64,000 nt of DNA from Lacihabitans sp. CCS-44 (GTDB taxonomy: Bacteria > Bacteroidota > Bacteroidia > Cytophagales > Spirosomataceae): NCBI RefSeq assembly GCF_024343735.1, contig NZ_RJUE01000004.1:62001-126000 (forward strand), written 5' to 3'. Shown here in pieces: positions 6,856-14,877 of this stretch. The notes beneath the pieces were generated by a model. That model had not been told where the DNA came from, ran no database searches, and saw nothing but the letters and a program-made list of their open reading frames with translations. Each line of letters starts with the position of its first letter. Position 1 is the stretch's first letter. The translations under genes were made by a program, and so were the position numbers.

Positions 6856-7161
6856 TTAATTTTTTAATTCTGTAAGTTTTTCTGGGTTGATATTTTCGTA
6901 ATATTTCTTTATTTTGAGGATAATTGCCAAGCCCACAGCTACTTCCGAAGCCGCAACTAGCATAATGAATAATGCAAAAATTTGTCCCTTTTCTGGGATT
7001 TTATCAAATTTACTAAAGGCCACAAAATTTATATTTACGGCATTTAACATTAGTTCAACTCCCATGAGCATCAAAATGAGATTTTTTTTGGTAACTATTA
7101 CCGCAAAACCAATTGCAAACAAAATAGCCGAAACTATGAGGTATGGTGTTAAATTATTCAT
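6856..7161 (-). CDS. nuoK: NADH-quinone oxidoreductase subunit K
   Basis: A 101-residue protein with three transmembrane helices and the NuoK signature LMGVELMLNAVN, whose glutamate is part of the proton-transfer path (a second conserved Glu lies in the last helix, AASEVAVGLA). It is the MrpC-like antiporter subunit of the complex I membrane arm. I start at ATG 7161; an upstream ATG at 7188 would add nine residues and increase overlap with nuoJ. The chosen start overlaps the nuoJ end by eight bases, indicating translational coupling. Confidence 0.94.
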   Translation of the reverse strand: MNNLTPYLIVSAILFAIGFAVIVTKKNLILMLMGVELMLNAVNINFVAFSKFDKIPEKGQIFALFIMLVAASEVAVGLAIILKIKKYYENINPEKLTELKN

Positions 7162-7672
7162 CTTTTTTAGCAATATAAGTGGCACCAATCAAGGCCATGA
7201 GCAATAACACCCCGATAATCTCTAGGACCAAAACCGAGTCGGTCATTAAATTATATCCAAGGTTTTTGATGTGTTGCTGAGGTTTGAAACTTCTGGTATT
7301 AAACTTTGACTCCAGAACCAAAAATGAGAGTAATAAAGACAAACTGACGGCTATGGTAAGACTAAAAACCATATCCATGTTCTCAATATTTAGCTTACCT
7401 TTTCCCATTTTTTTGTTGGAACTCAGCATGATTCCAAAAATCAACAATATTAAAATACCGCCTATGTAAATCATGATTTGAGCGGCAGATACAAATTCTC
7501 CACCAGCAAAAACAAATATGCCTGCAACGCCCAAAAAGCTAACCAGAAGACCATAGGATGCATACAGGACGTTTTTAGAAAACAAAACATACAAGGCTCC
7601 AATGATTGCTATCAGACAAAAAATACCAAATGCCACATTTCCATTTTGTAACTCCCTAAGAACTATTTCCAT
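7154..7672 (-). CDS. nuoJ: NADH-quinone oxidoreductase subunit J
   Basis: A 172-residue membrane protein with five helices. ASYGLLVSFLGVAGIF and AAQIMIYIGGILIL match the conserved helices of NuoJ. It belongs to the membrane arm of complex I and packs between NuoH, NuoA and NuoK. Its ATG directly abuts the nuoI stop codon and its end overlaps nuoK, so I-J-K form one transcription unit. No nuoL, M or N follows; after nuoK comes a tRNA gene. Confidence 0.94.
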   Translation of the reverse strand: MEIVLRELQNGNVAFGIFCLIAIIGALYVLFSKNVLYASYGLLVSFLGVAGIFVFAGGEFVSAAQIMIYIGGILILLIFGIMLSSNKKMGKGKLNIENMDMVFSLTIAVSLSLLLSFLVLESKFNTRSFKPQQHIKNLGYNLMTDSVLVLEIIGVLLLMALIGATYIAKKDE

Positions 7673-9094
7673 TTATGATTTGGGTTTAAGTTTAGGTACA
7701 AATTTTGCCGGACTTTTTTGCATTTCTACCTCTGATTCACCCTCATTAGGAGAGTCAATTGGTGTAACTTCAGTCATCACTGGTTTGAGTTTTGGTACAA
7801 ATCCAGTTAGTTTTGGTGGTGCAACATCTTCATTGATAGCAATTTGTGGTTTAAGTTTCGGAGTGAATCCAATCGGTTTGTTGTCTGATACAACTTGCTC
7901 TGGCTTAGCTTTTGGAACAAATTTGGGCTTAACCTCACCTTCATTCTTCTCAGAATTGTGAACAGCATCTGAAACAACTTCAATCGGTTTTTTAGGAACA
8001 AATTTAGGTTTTGAATCTACATTTGAATCTGAACTAACAGTTTCCTCTGAAACTATCGCTGCAGGTTTTTTCGGAATAAATTTCGGTTTTGACTCTACCT
8101 CAGAATTTTCTCGTGCTATTTCTACAGGCTTTTTTGGCAAGAATTTAGGCTTTTCCGTTACCGTAATATTTTCAACAGGAGTATCAGAGGCTGTTATCGG
8201 TTTCTTCGGGACAAACTTTGGCTTTATATCTTCTAATTTAATTTCAACAGTTTCTGGATTCTCCGATGCAGCCATTATTGGCTTCTTGGGACTAAAAATG
8301 GGTTTTGGCCTTTCGGCAGGTGTTTGTTCTAAGTTTTCTTGTATTATTTCGGACTGAGTTGGCTTTTTTGGTGCGAAAATTGGTTTTTTAACTGATTCCA
8401 ACATTGCTTTTTCTTCCTCAACAACCGCTGGTGGTTTAGGCTGAAAAGCACTTGGCATCTTTGGCTTGAAAGCCGAAACAGCTTCTGTCTTTGGAGCAAC
8501 TACCTCAGCTTTGGTCAATTTAGCAGCCTCTTTTTCGGCTACAAATTGCTCATAAAGTGTTCTTTTTTCTTCTGCTTCCTTTTCCGATAAATTTGAAAAA
8601 GCTAAGTTCAATAGGCTGACATCCAGTACACTATAGTCGTATTCACTGTTCATCGTTAAGCATTCTGTTGGACAAACTGTGGTACACAAGCCACAAAAAC
8701 AACACTTGGCCAAATCAATATCAAACTTAGCCGCATGAAGCCTCACAGGTGAGCCATCAGAAGTGGTTCGGATCAATTCTGGCGACTTTATGGCTTCTAT
8801 TTCGATGCAATCTACGGGGCAGATTTTGGCACATTTGTCACAAACTATACAATCATCAATCTCACAATCCAGCTGATATCTGCCTATTTCTGGCACAGAA
8901 ATGCTTTCATGAGGGTACTGAAGCGTGACAAATCCTTCTGAAATTTTGAAATAATTTTCGTCCTGAACATTCAAGGCTCCTTTGGTTTTTCGGGCTGCCC
9001 ACAAATGCTTCAAGGTCAGACTTAAGCCCTTGGTAGTGGTTTTTATTCCTCTTTTTATGTTTTGAAAGTAGGCCATGTGCAAATATAGCTTCAT
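7673..9094 (-). CDS. nuoI: NADH-quinone oxidoreductase subunit I with long Pro/Lys repeat tail
   Basis: Residues 1-165 are a normal NuoI ferredoxin-like subunit with two 4Fe-4S motifs, Cys82/85/88/92 and Cys131/134/137/141, which relay electrons to cluster N2 beside the quinone site. After a charged helix (about 165-200), some 270 residues follow that most NuoI proteins (about 160-230 residues in all) do not have. They contain about 12 copies of a KPKFVPKKP-like motif separated by acidic/Ser/Thr-rich spacers, looking disordered and alternately charged. The start may instead be ATG 9076 (MAYFQNIKRG). It heads the nuoIJK operon. The core function is secure; the tail's role is unknown. Confidence 0.93.
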   Translation of the reverse strand: MKLYLHMAYFQNIKRGIKTTTKGLSLTLKHLWAARKTKGALNVQDENYFKISEGFVTLQYPHESISVPEIGRYQLDCEIDDCIVCDKCAKICPVDCIEIEAIKSPELIRTTSDGSPVRLHAAKFDIDLAKCCFCGLCTTVCPTECLTMNSEYDYSVLDVSLLNLAFSNLSEKEAEEKRTLYEQFVAEKEAAKLTKAEVVAPKTEAVSAFKPKMPSAFQPKPPAVVEEEKAMLESVKKPIFAPKKPTQSEIIQENLEQTPAERPKPIFSPKKPIMAASENPETVEIKLEDIKPKFVPKKPITASDTPVENITVTEKPKFLPKKPVEIARENSEVESKPKFIPKKPAAIVSEETVSSDSNVDSKPKFVPKKPIEVVSDAVHNSEKNEGEVKPKFVPKAKPEQVVSDNKPIGFTPKLKPQIAINEDVAPPKLTGFVPKLKPVMTEVTPIDSPNEGESEVEMQKSPAKFVPKLKPKS

Positions 9095-9148
9095 TTTGAA
9101 ACAATTTTATTAGTTTTGGGATAAAATTAAAGGATAAAAACCTTTCCG

Positions 9149-10732
9149 ATGGAAAACATACATGCATTCGTTTTACCTCCAAATATTGCCCTTGATGAGC
9201 AACTTTTAGAGCAATTTCTTAGAGATAATTTTAAAATTTCGGCTGATAAGAACTTTTATTTCAGGAAGTTAAAGCAATCCATAGATGCTCGCAAAAGAGA
9301 AGTCAAGATTAATCTGGAAATAGAAATTTCACTAGACTCTCCTTTTCAAAATACAGATTTTGGAAAATATGATTATCTCAAAAAACAATTTTCGAAGACT
9401 TTAATAATCGTCGGTTCTGGACCGGCAGGACTATTTGCTGCTTTAAGATGCCTCGAACTAGGCATAAAACCGATAGTTCTGGAAAGGGGCAAAGACGTAA
9501 GGGCCAGGAGGCGAGACATTGCAGCCATTAACAAAGAGCACATCGTAAATTCGGACTCCAACTATTGCTTTGGTGAAGGTGGTGCAGGAACTTATTCCGA
9601 CGGTAAACTTTACACGCGGTCGAAAAAACGTGGCGATGTAAGGAGAATTTTGGAAATATTGGTAAATCACGAGGCCACCGAACAGATTTTGGTGGATGCA
9701 CATCCGCATATTGGTACCAACAAACTTCCCGTGGTGGTAGCCAACATTCGTCAGACTATTTTGGATGGCGGTGGAGAAATTCATTTTGAAACCAGAATGA
9801 CGGATGTTCTGCTAAAAAACAATGAAATTTTTGGAGTGGGCATAAATAACCAATCTGAAATCCTGGCTGATGGAGTCATTTTGGCCACTGGGCATTCAGC
9901 CAGAGACGTATTCCAGTTGTTGTTTGAGAGAAAAGTTCTCATTCAGGCCAAGCCTTTTGCTATGGGAGTTAGGGTAGAACATTCGCAATTGTTTGTGGAT
10001 CAATGCCAATACCATGCAGACGATCGTGGTTTATTGCCAGCGGCTTCGTATTCTTTGGTGGCACAAACTTATTACAATCAAATTCAGAGAGGTGTTTTTA
10101 GCTTTTGCATGTGTCCAGGTGGTTTTATTGTACCTTCATCAACAGAACAGCACGAATTGGTAGTAAATGGTATGTCACCTTCTCGAAGAGATTCTGTGTT
10201 CGCTAATTCAGGCGTAGTGGTGGCGATAAACGAACATGATTGGAAAGAATTTGAGTCATTTGGCCCTTTGGCCGCTCTTGAATATCAAAAATCTGTGGAA
10301 CAAAATGCCTACAAAAAAGTAAGAGAGGCCATAGGTAAAAACCAGGAATTTGTGCAAACCATGCCAGCACAAAAAATAAAGGATTTTTATAAAAGTAAGA
10401 AGAGTTATCAATTGAATGAAACTTCTTATCAGCCTGGGCTTTTAGCGATGGATTTTAATGATGTTCTGCCAAAGTCCATTGCAGAGCCACTGAAGGATGG
10501 ATTTAGGCAGTTTAGCCAGAAAATGCGAAACTATGACGAAGGTCAGATGATTGGTATTGAAAGCAGAACTTCCTCACCTGTGAGAGTTCCTAGAGATAAA
10601 GAAACATTAGAGCACCCTGAAATTGAACGACTTTTTCCATGTGGTGAAGGGGCAGGTTATGCAGGTGGAATTGTGTCCGCAGCGATGGATGGGGAACGAT
10701 GCGTAGAAGCATTTGCGGAGAAGTATTTGTAG
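9149..10732 (+). CDS. FAD-dependent dehydrogenase, COG2509-like
   Basis: A 527-residue flavoprotein. About 80 N-terminal residues form a small alpha/beta region, then the Rossmann FAD motif GSGPAGLFAAL (G89, G91, G94) and LERGKDVRARRRDI, the adenine-ribose acidic residue and arginine patch. GEGGAGTYSDGKL, ATGHSARDVF and the C-terminal PCGEGAGYAGGI block are typical of uncharacterised COG2509 dehydrogenases. The reaction is unknown. It is divergent from nuoI; a TAGTTTTG -7-like box occurs at 9111-9118. No signal peptide, so cytoplasmic. Confidence 0.85.
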   Translation: MENIHAFVLPPNIALDEQLLEQFLRDNFKISADKNFYFRKLKQSIDARKREVKINLEIEISLDSPFQNTDFGKYDYLKKQFSKTLIIVGSGPAGLFAALRCLELGIKPIVLERGKDVRARRRDIAAINKEHIVNSDSNYCFGEGGAGTYSDGKLYTRSKKRGDVRRILEILVNHEATEQILVDAHPHIGTNKLPVVVANIRQTILDGGGEIHFETRMTDVLLKNNEIFGVGINNQSEILADGVILATGHSARDVFQLLFERKVLIQAKPFAMGVRVEHSQLFVDQCQYHADDRGLLPAASYSLVAQTYYNQIQRGVFSFCMCPGGFIVPSSTEQHELVVNGMSPSRRDSVFANSGVVVAINEHDWKEFESFGPLAALEYQKSVEQNAYKKVREAIGKNQEFVQTMPAQKIKDFYKSKKSYQLNETSYQPGLLAMDFNDVLPKSIAEPLKDGFRQFSQKMRNYDEGQMIGIESRTSSPVRVPRDKETLEHPEIERLFPCGEGAGYAGGIVSAAMDGERCVEAFAEKYL

Positions 10733-10793
10733 CGGAATTATTTTAATTCTCGTTTTTTAACTTTATCTTTAGTTTATCAAACTGGAATCCAAC

Positions 10794-11414
10794 GTGTATT
10801 TTGAACCCTTCATCAACTCACTTTCAAGCAAATTAAAAGGACCATTGCCTGGCGTGGATTTTCAACGAAAGTTCATGCATGAGGAAAGGTTAATGTCCAA
10901 TATAAAACCCAATGAGACCACTCGGCAAAGTGCTGTACTGGTGGCATTTTATCCTTCAGATGGAGATGTTTTTCTGCCTCTAATTCTCAGGCCAGCTTAT
11001 GACGGAACCCACGGTGGCCAAATGGCTTTGCCGGGTGGAAAAATGGAATATAGTGACGAGAATTTGGTTAGAACAGCCTTAAGAGAAGCACAAGAAGAGA
11101 TAGGTGTAAAAGCCATGGATGTAAACATTTTGGGCGAATTGACCGATGTTTTTATTCCTGTGAGCAACTTTATAGTAAAACCTATTGTGGGGTATTTAGA
11201 TTACAAGCCCGATTTTTTCCCCGACAAAAAGGAAGTGGAGAAAATATTTGAAGTTGAGTTCTCCGATTTCTTAAAACTCGAAAACAAAGGAACTCGAAAC
11301 ATTACCGTAGGCAAAAGAAACTTAACGGTACCCGGTTTTGACATTCAAAATCAGTGGATTTGGGGAGCTACTGCCTTAATAATCAATGAAGTTGTAGAAA
11401 TTGTGATTTCTTAA
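10794..11414 (+). CDS. Nudix hydrolase, CoA pyrophosphatase (NudL)-like
   Basis: A 206-residue protein. The segment at residues 77-105, QMALPGGKMEYSD followed by ALREAQEEIGV, combines the CoA-pyrophosphatase GGK(x3)SD lead-in with the Nudix box REAQEEIG that binds Mg. Family members hydrolyse CoA and derivatives to 4'-phosphopantetheine and ADP. The start used is GTG 10794; the frame is closed by a stop at 10770 and no ATG occurs before residue 28. The stop interlocks by four bases (TTAA) with that of the convergent beta-lactamase-like gene. Confidence 0.85.
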   Translation: MYFEPFINSLSSKLKGPLPGVDFQRKFMHEERLMSNIKPNETTRQSAVLVAFYPSDGDVFLPLILRPAYDGTHGGQMALPGGKMEYSDENLVRTALREAQEEIGVKAMDVNILGELTDVFIPVSNFIVKPIVGYLDYKPDFFPDKKEVEKIFEVEFSDFLKLENKGTRNITVGKRNLTVPGFDIQNQWIWGATALIINEVVEIVIS

Positions 11415-12283
11415 TTCAAATAATCATAAATCATCTTAGATATTTGAGCCAATGTTTTTACTCCGTCATTGGCATTTTTAAGGTTTTTTGAAAGTAGAAT
11501 TAATACATATTTCCTTCCATCTGCTAAGTAAACAATGCCTGAATCGTGCTGAACGCCTGTAATAGAACCTGTTTTGTGAGCCACTTTTACGTTCTTGGAC
11601 AATTGAGCTGGTATAATTTCATTAAATTTCTGGTCAAGTAAAATATTCAACATCAATGAGTTGTTGGGTTGAGTTAAGGCTATATGTTCAAATATTTGCA
11701 TAAGGCCGAAAGGAGTCGTTCTGTTGTTTAATCCTGCATCAAAGGCCTTTTGGTCTTCTACACCTCTCAAAACTATATTTTCTTTGATATTTAAACTTGC
11801 CAGTAGTTTCATGACGTTTTCGGCACCGACTTTATCGATGAGAATGTTTGTTGAAAGGTTACTACTTTTGGTCATCATCTCATAAGTGAGGTCTTGAATC
11901 GTCATTTTTTGCCCGATTTTTTGATAAAGTATGTCGTCACTATCATCGTTTATACTTAAAGAATATCTGCTTTTATCTACAATGCTTTCAAATTCATTTT
12001 TAACAAATATCGAATCCGTAATTTTGAATTTCCCTTGTTTTTCTTGGTTAAAAATTTCCAACATTACAGGTGTTTTCATGGTGCTAGCAGCATGAAAATA
12101 TTCATGGGGATTGATAAAAATGGTATCATTGTTATCAAGATTTTTGAAAGCAAGCCCAAAATGACCCTCGGTTTTAGCCATTAATTCGATGATTTGCTCC
12201 TTTAATCGAATGTTTTTTTGCCCAGAAATATTCATAATGGTAAAAAGGAAAAGTCCGAAAGTAATGAAGGCTGATTTTTTCAT
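11411..12283 (-). CDS. class A beta-lactamase-like serine hydrolase
   Basis: A 290-residue exported protein: a signal peptide of about 21 residues, the SxxK motif STMK (Ser67, Lys70), KSSN in the SDN position, and HKTGS near the C-terminus as the KTG triad. These place it in the class A beta-lactamase/PBP-like fold. The omega loop has RGVEDQKAFDAGLNN, without a clear ExxLN; the general-base Glu may be absent or displaced. It could be a beta-lactamase or a DD-peptidase-like hydrolase of cell-wall peptides, and resistance should not be assumed. Divergent from the sugar dehydrogenase gene. Confidence 0.82.
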   Translation of the reverse strand: MKKSAFITFGLFLFTIMNISGQKNIRLKEQIIELMAKTEGHFGLAFKNLDNNDTIFINPHEYFHAASTMKTPVMLEIFNQEKQGKFKITDSIFVKNEFESIVDKSRYSLSINDDSDDILYQKIGQKMTIQDLTYEMMTKSSNLSTNILIDKVGAENVMKLLASLNIKENIVLRGVEDQKAFDAGLNNRTTPFGLMQIFEHIALTQPNNSLMLNILLDQKFNEIIPAQLSKNVKVAHKTGSITGVQHDSGIVYLADGRKYVLILLSKNLKNANDGVKTLAQISKMIYDYLN

Positions 12284-12357
12284 TTTTTAAAAATAGATAA
12301 TAAAAAAATTTAATTACGCTAAAATTATTTAGTTTCGCAATCGAACAAAAATCATTA

Positions 12358-13755
12358 ATGAAAAATATAACTCTTTTTCTGACTTTAATTTCTACAAGCT
12401 CATTTTCTTTTGCAAAAACCAATAAACTAATTGATGAAAATACAAATGCTATTTTTACCCAATATTGCTCCAGTTGTCATGGAGAAAAAATAGAGGCATT
12501 TGTAGATAGAAAGTGGAAATATGGAACCACGAAGGTAGACATAGCCAAGACAATCACCAATGGAGCAGTAGATGCTGGAATGCCTTCCTGGAAAAATACG
12601 CTTTCGCCAAAACAAATTGATAACCTGGCTACTCAAATTGTGAAAAGCCTTGTGAATGTTGATCAATATAAGTTTTCAGCAAAACCTAAAACCAATATTT
12701 TCAAATCGGGCTCTATGACTTTGAAATTAGACACAGTGGCTACGGGTTTTGACAGTCCATGGGGCATTACCCAGCTTCCCGACGGCCAACTTTTGATAAC
12801 CGACAGGGCTGGAAAACTTTACAAAATTGACCAAAACAAGCAGAAAGTAGAAATAAAAAATACTCCAAAAGCTCTTTCTAAAGGTCAAGGTGGATTGTTG
12901 GATGTAGAAATACATCCACAGTATACCTCTAATGGTTGGGTTTATTTGAGTTATTCAAAATTCAAAGAAGAGGCAGGTGCAACTTGGACTACAACTGCCT
13001 TGGTGAGAGGGAAAATTGTTGGCGATGAATTTACGGAATTAAAAGAAATATTTGAAGCTAATCCTTACACAAAAACTACGCATCACTATGGATCAAGAAT
13101 TGTTTTTGATGGTGAAGGATATTTGTATTTGAGTGTTGGGGAAAGAGGAAAGCATTTTGAATATGCCCAAGGAACCGACAATGATCTCGGCAAAGTCCAC
13201 AGGATTTTTGACGATGGAAGAATCCCAGAGGATAATCCATTTTATGGCAAAGCACCAAATAGTCAGACACTTTACACTTATGGGAATAGAAATCCCCAAG
13301 GTTTAGCTCAGCATCCTGTTACAAAAGAAATCTGGGAACATGAACACGGTCCAAGAGGCGGTGATGAGATAAATATCATAAAGAAAGGAGTTAATTATGG
13401 CTGGCCGACCATCAGTTATGGTATCAATTATGACGGAAAACCTATTACCAATCTTTCAAAAAAAGAAGGTATGGAGCAGCCGTTACATTATTATCTGCCA
13501 TCAATAGCTCCATCGGGTATGGCTTTTGTGATGGGCGATAAATACCCGTCTTGGAAAGGAAATCTAATAATTGGTTCTTTAAGATTTAATTATTTGGAGA
13601 GGGTGGTTTTAAAAGAAAATAAAGTGATAGAAAACCACAAGGAACTTCTGAATATAGGAAGAATGAGAAGTGTGAAAATGGGGCAAGATGGTTTCATTTA
13701 TATAGGCGTGGAAAACCCGGGCATGGTGTTTAGGTTGATTCCATCGGGCAAATAA
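12358..13755 (+). CDS. cytochrome c-linked PQQ-dependent sugar dehydrogenase
   Basis: A 465-residue exported protein. After a signal peptide comes a small cytochrome c domain with CSSCH (heme Cys37/Cys40, His41) and GMPSW as probable axial Met. From about residue 125 a six-bladed propeller of the GDH-B/YliI aldose dehydrogenase family follows (FDSPWGITQLPDG; GQGGLLDVEIHP; YGNRNPQG; HGPRGGDEIN). It would oxidise periplasmic aldoses or other sugar alcohols using PQQ and pass electrons to its own heme. The fusion of donor and acceptor domains is seen in some Bacteroidota. It is upstream of the SUMF1-like and Gfo/Idh/MocA genes. Confidence 0.88.
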   Translation: MKNITLFLTLISTSSFSFAKTNKLIDENTNAIFTQYCSSCHGEKIEAFVDRKWKYGTTKVDIAKTITNGAVDAGMPSWKNTLSPKQIDNLATQIVKSLVNVDQYKFSAKPKTNIFKSGSMTLKLDTVATGFDSPWGITQLPDGQLLITDRAGKLYKIDQNKQKVEIKNTPKALSKGQGGLLDVEIHPQYTSNGWVYLSYSKFKEEAGATWTTTALVRGKIVGDEFTELKEIFEANPYTKTTHHYGSRIVFDGEGYLYLSVGERGKHFEYAQGTDNDLGKVHRIFDDGRIPEDNPFYGKAPNSQTLYTYGNRNPQGLAQHPVTKEIWEHEHGPRGGDEINIIKKGVNYGWPTISYGINYDGKPITNLSKKEGMEQPLHYYLPSIAPSGMAFVMGDKYPSWKGNLIIGSLRFNYLERVVLKENKVIENHKELLNIGRMRSVKMGQDGFIYIGVENPGMVFRLIPSGK

Positions 13756-13831
13756 TTCTAATTTTTCATTTTGTATTTTATAAAACATTACTACCTTTTT
13801 TGTGTTAAGTATTTAATTTTAAGAATTTTAT

Positions 13832-14773
13832 ATGTTAAAAATTTCAATATTAGCAGCAGTTTTTTTAGGATTTTTTTTCGTGGAAGACTTCACTTCCTAT
13901 ACCCAAAACATACCAAATTCAAATGAAAAAATAGAAATGATAGCCATAAAAGGAGGGAAGTTCATGATCGGAAGTCCTGAATCAGAAGCTTTGAGAAGAC
14001 CAGACGAAGGCCCACAAAAGGAGATTGAAATTAGTTCATTTTGGATGTCAAAATATGAAACAACTTGGGATACTTATTTGATTTTTCAAAATAAAGAGCT
14101 CGAAACAGAGAAGAACCTTAAGGTGGATGCCATAGCTAGGCCCACCAAACCTTATGTTGAAATGAGTTTTGGACAAGGTAAAAACGGAGGTTTTCCTGTT
14201 TGTAATGTAACTCAATACGCTGCCAGGGCTTACTGTAAATGGTTATATCAAACAACTGGCGTTTTTTACAGATTGCCTACAGAAGCAGAATGGGAATATG
14301 CCGCAAGAGCGGGATCAAATACACCTTATTATTTTGGAAATAATCCGAAAGAAATAGGTGATTATGCATGGTATTTCGAAAATTCAAACGGAGCCTACAA
14401 AGTGGTGGGAGGTAAAAAGCCCAATGCATGGGGACTTTATGACATGTACGGCAACGTTTCAGAATGGACTTCAGACTTTTACGAAGAAAATTACTATTCT
14501 AAAATTTCAGCAAAAGACCCTAATAATCAGATGTTTGAGTTGTATCCCCATGCCATTAAGGGCGGACATTGGGACGATGATGCTGATATGTTGAGAAGTG
14601 CTGCCAGGCGACCATCTACACCGCGATTAAAACAACGAGATCCCCAAATACCCCGTTCGAAATGGTGGCTCACCGATGCTCCATTTTTGGGTTTTAGGAT
14701 TGTTAGACCAGTCTCTGTTCCATCTCAAAAAGAAATAGATGCTTATTTTGCCCTCCCGCCGGTGGATGAGTGA
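13832..14773 (+). CDS. SUMF1/FGE-fold protein lacking the catalytic cysteines
   Basis: A 313-residue protein with an N-terminal signal or anchor and a formylglycine-generating-enzyme fold: GGKFMIGSPESE, RLPTEAEWEYAARAG and DMYGNVSEWTSDFY. At the C-terminal active-site block, where FGE has GGSWxC...YCRxxxR, this protein has GGHWDDDADMLRSAARR with no cysteine, so conversion of Cys to formylglycine is unlikely. No sulfatase gene is nearby. Such proteins may bind ligands or serve structural roles in the envelope. It is followed at about 100 bases by the Tat-type oxidoreductase, possibly in one operon. Confidence 0.85.
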   Translation: MLKISILAAVFLGFFFVEDFTSYTQNIPNSNEKIEMIAIKGGKFMIGSPESEALRRPDEGPQKEIEISSFWMSKYETTWDTYLIFQNKELETEKNLKVDAIARPTKPYVEMSFGQGKNGGFPVCNVTQYAARAYCKWLYQTTGVFYRLPTEAEWEYAARAGSNTPYYFGNNPKEIGDYAWYFENSNGAYKVVGGKKPNAWGLYDMYGNVSEWTSDFYEENYYSKISAKDPNNQMFELYPHAIKGGHWDDDADMLRSAARRPSTPRLKQRDPQIPRSKWWLTDAPFLGFRIVRPVSVPSQKEIDAYFALPPVDE

Positions 14774-14877
14774 TACCGTTTAACGTAATTTTAATTTAGA
14801 ATTTGAAATTACAATTATTAATATCTATTTTCGATAAAAAAAACTTATACATATTCAACCATAAAAAAAAACACAAA

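Noticed and set aside
6428-6859. 143-codon open frame on the plus strand
   Set aside because: It runs through the tRNA-derived repeats and the tRNA in antisense; the protein is only translated repeat sequence.
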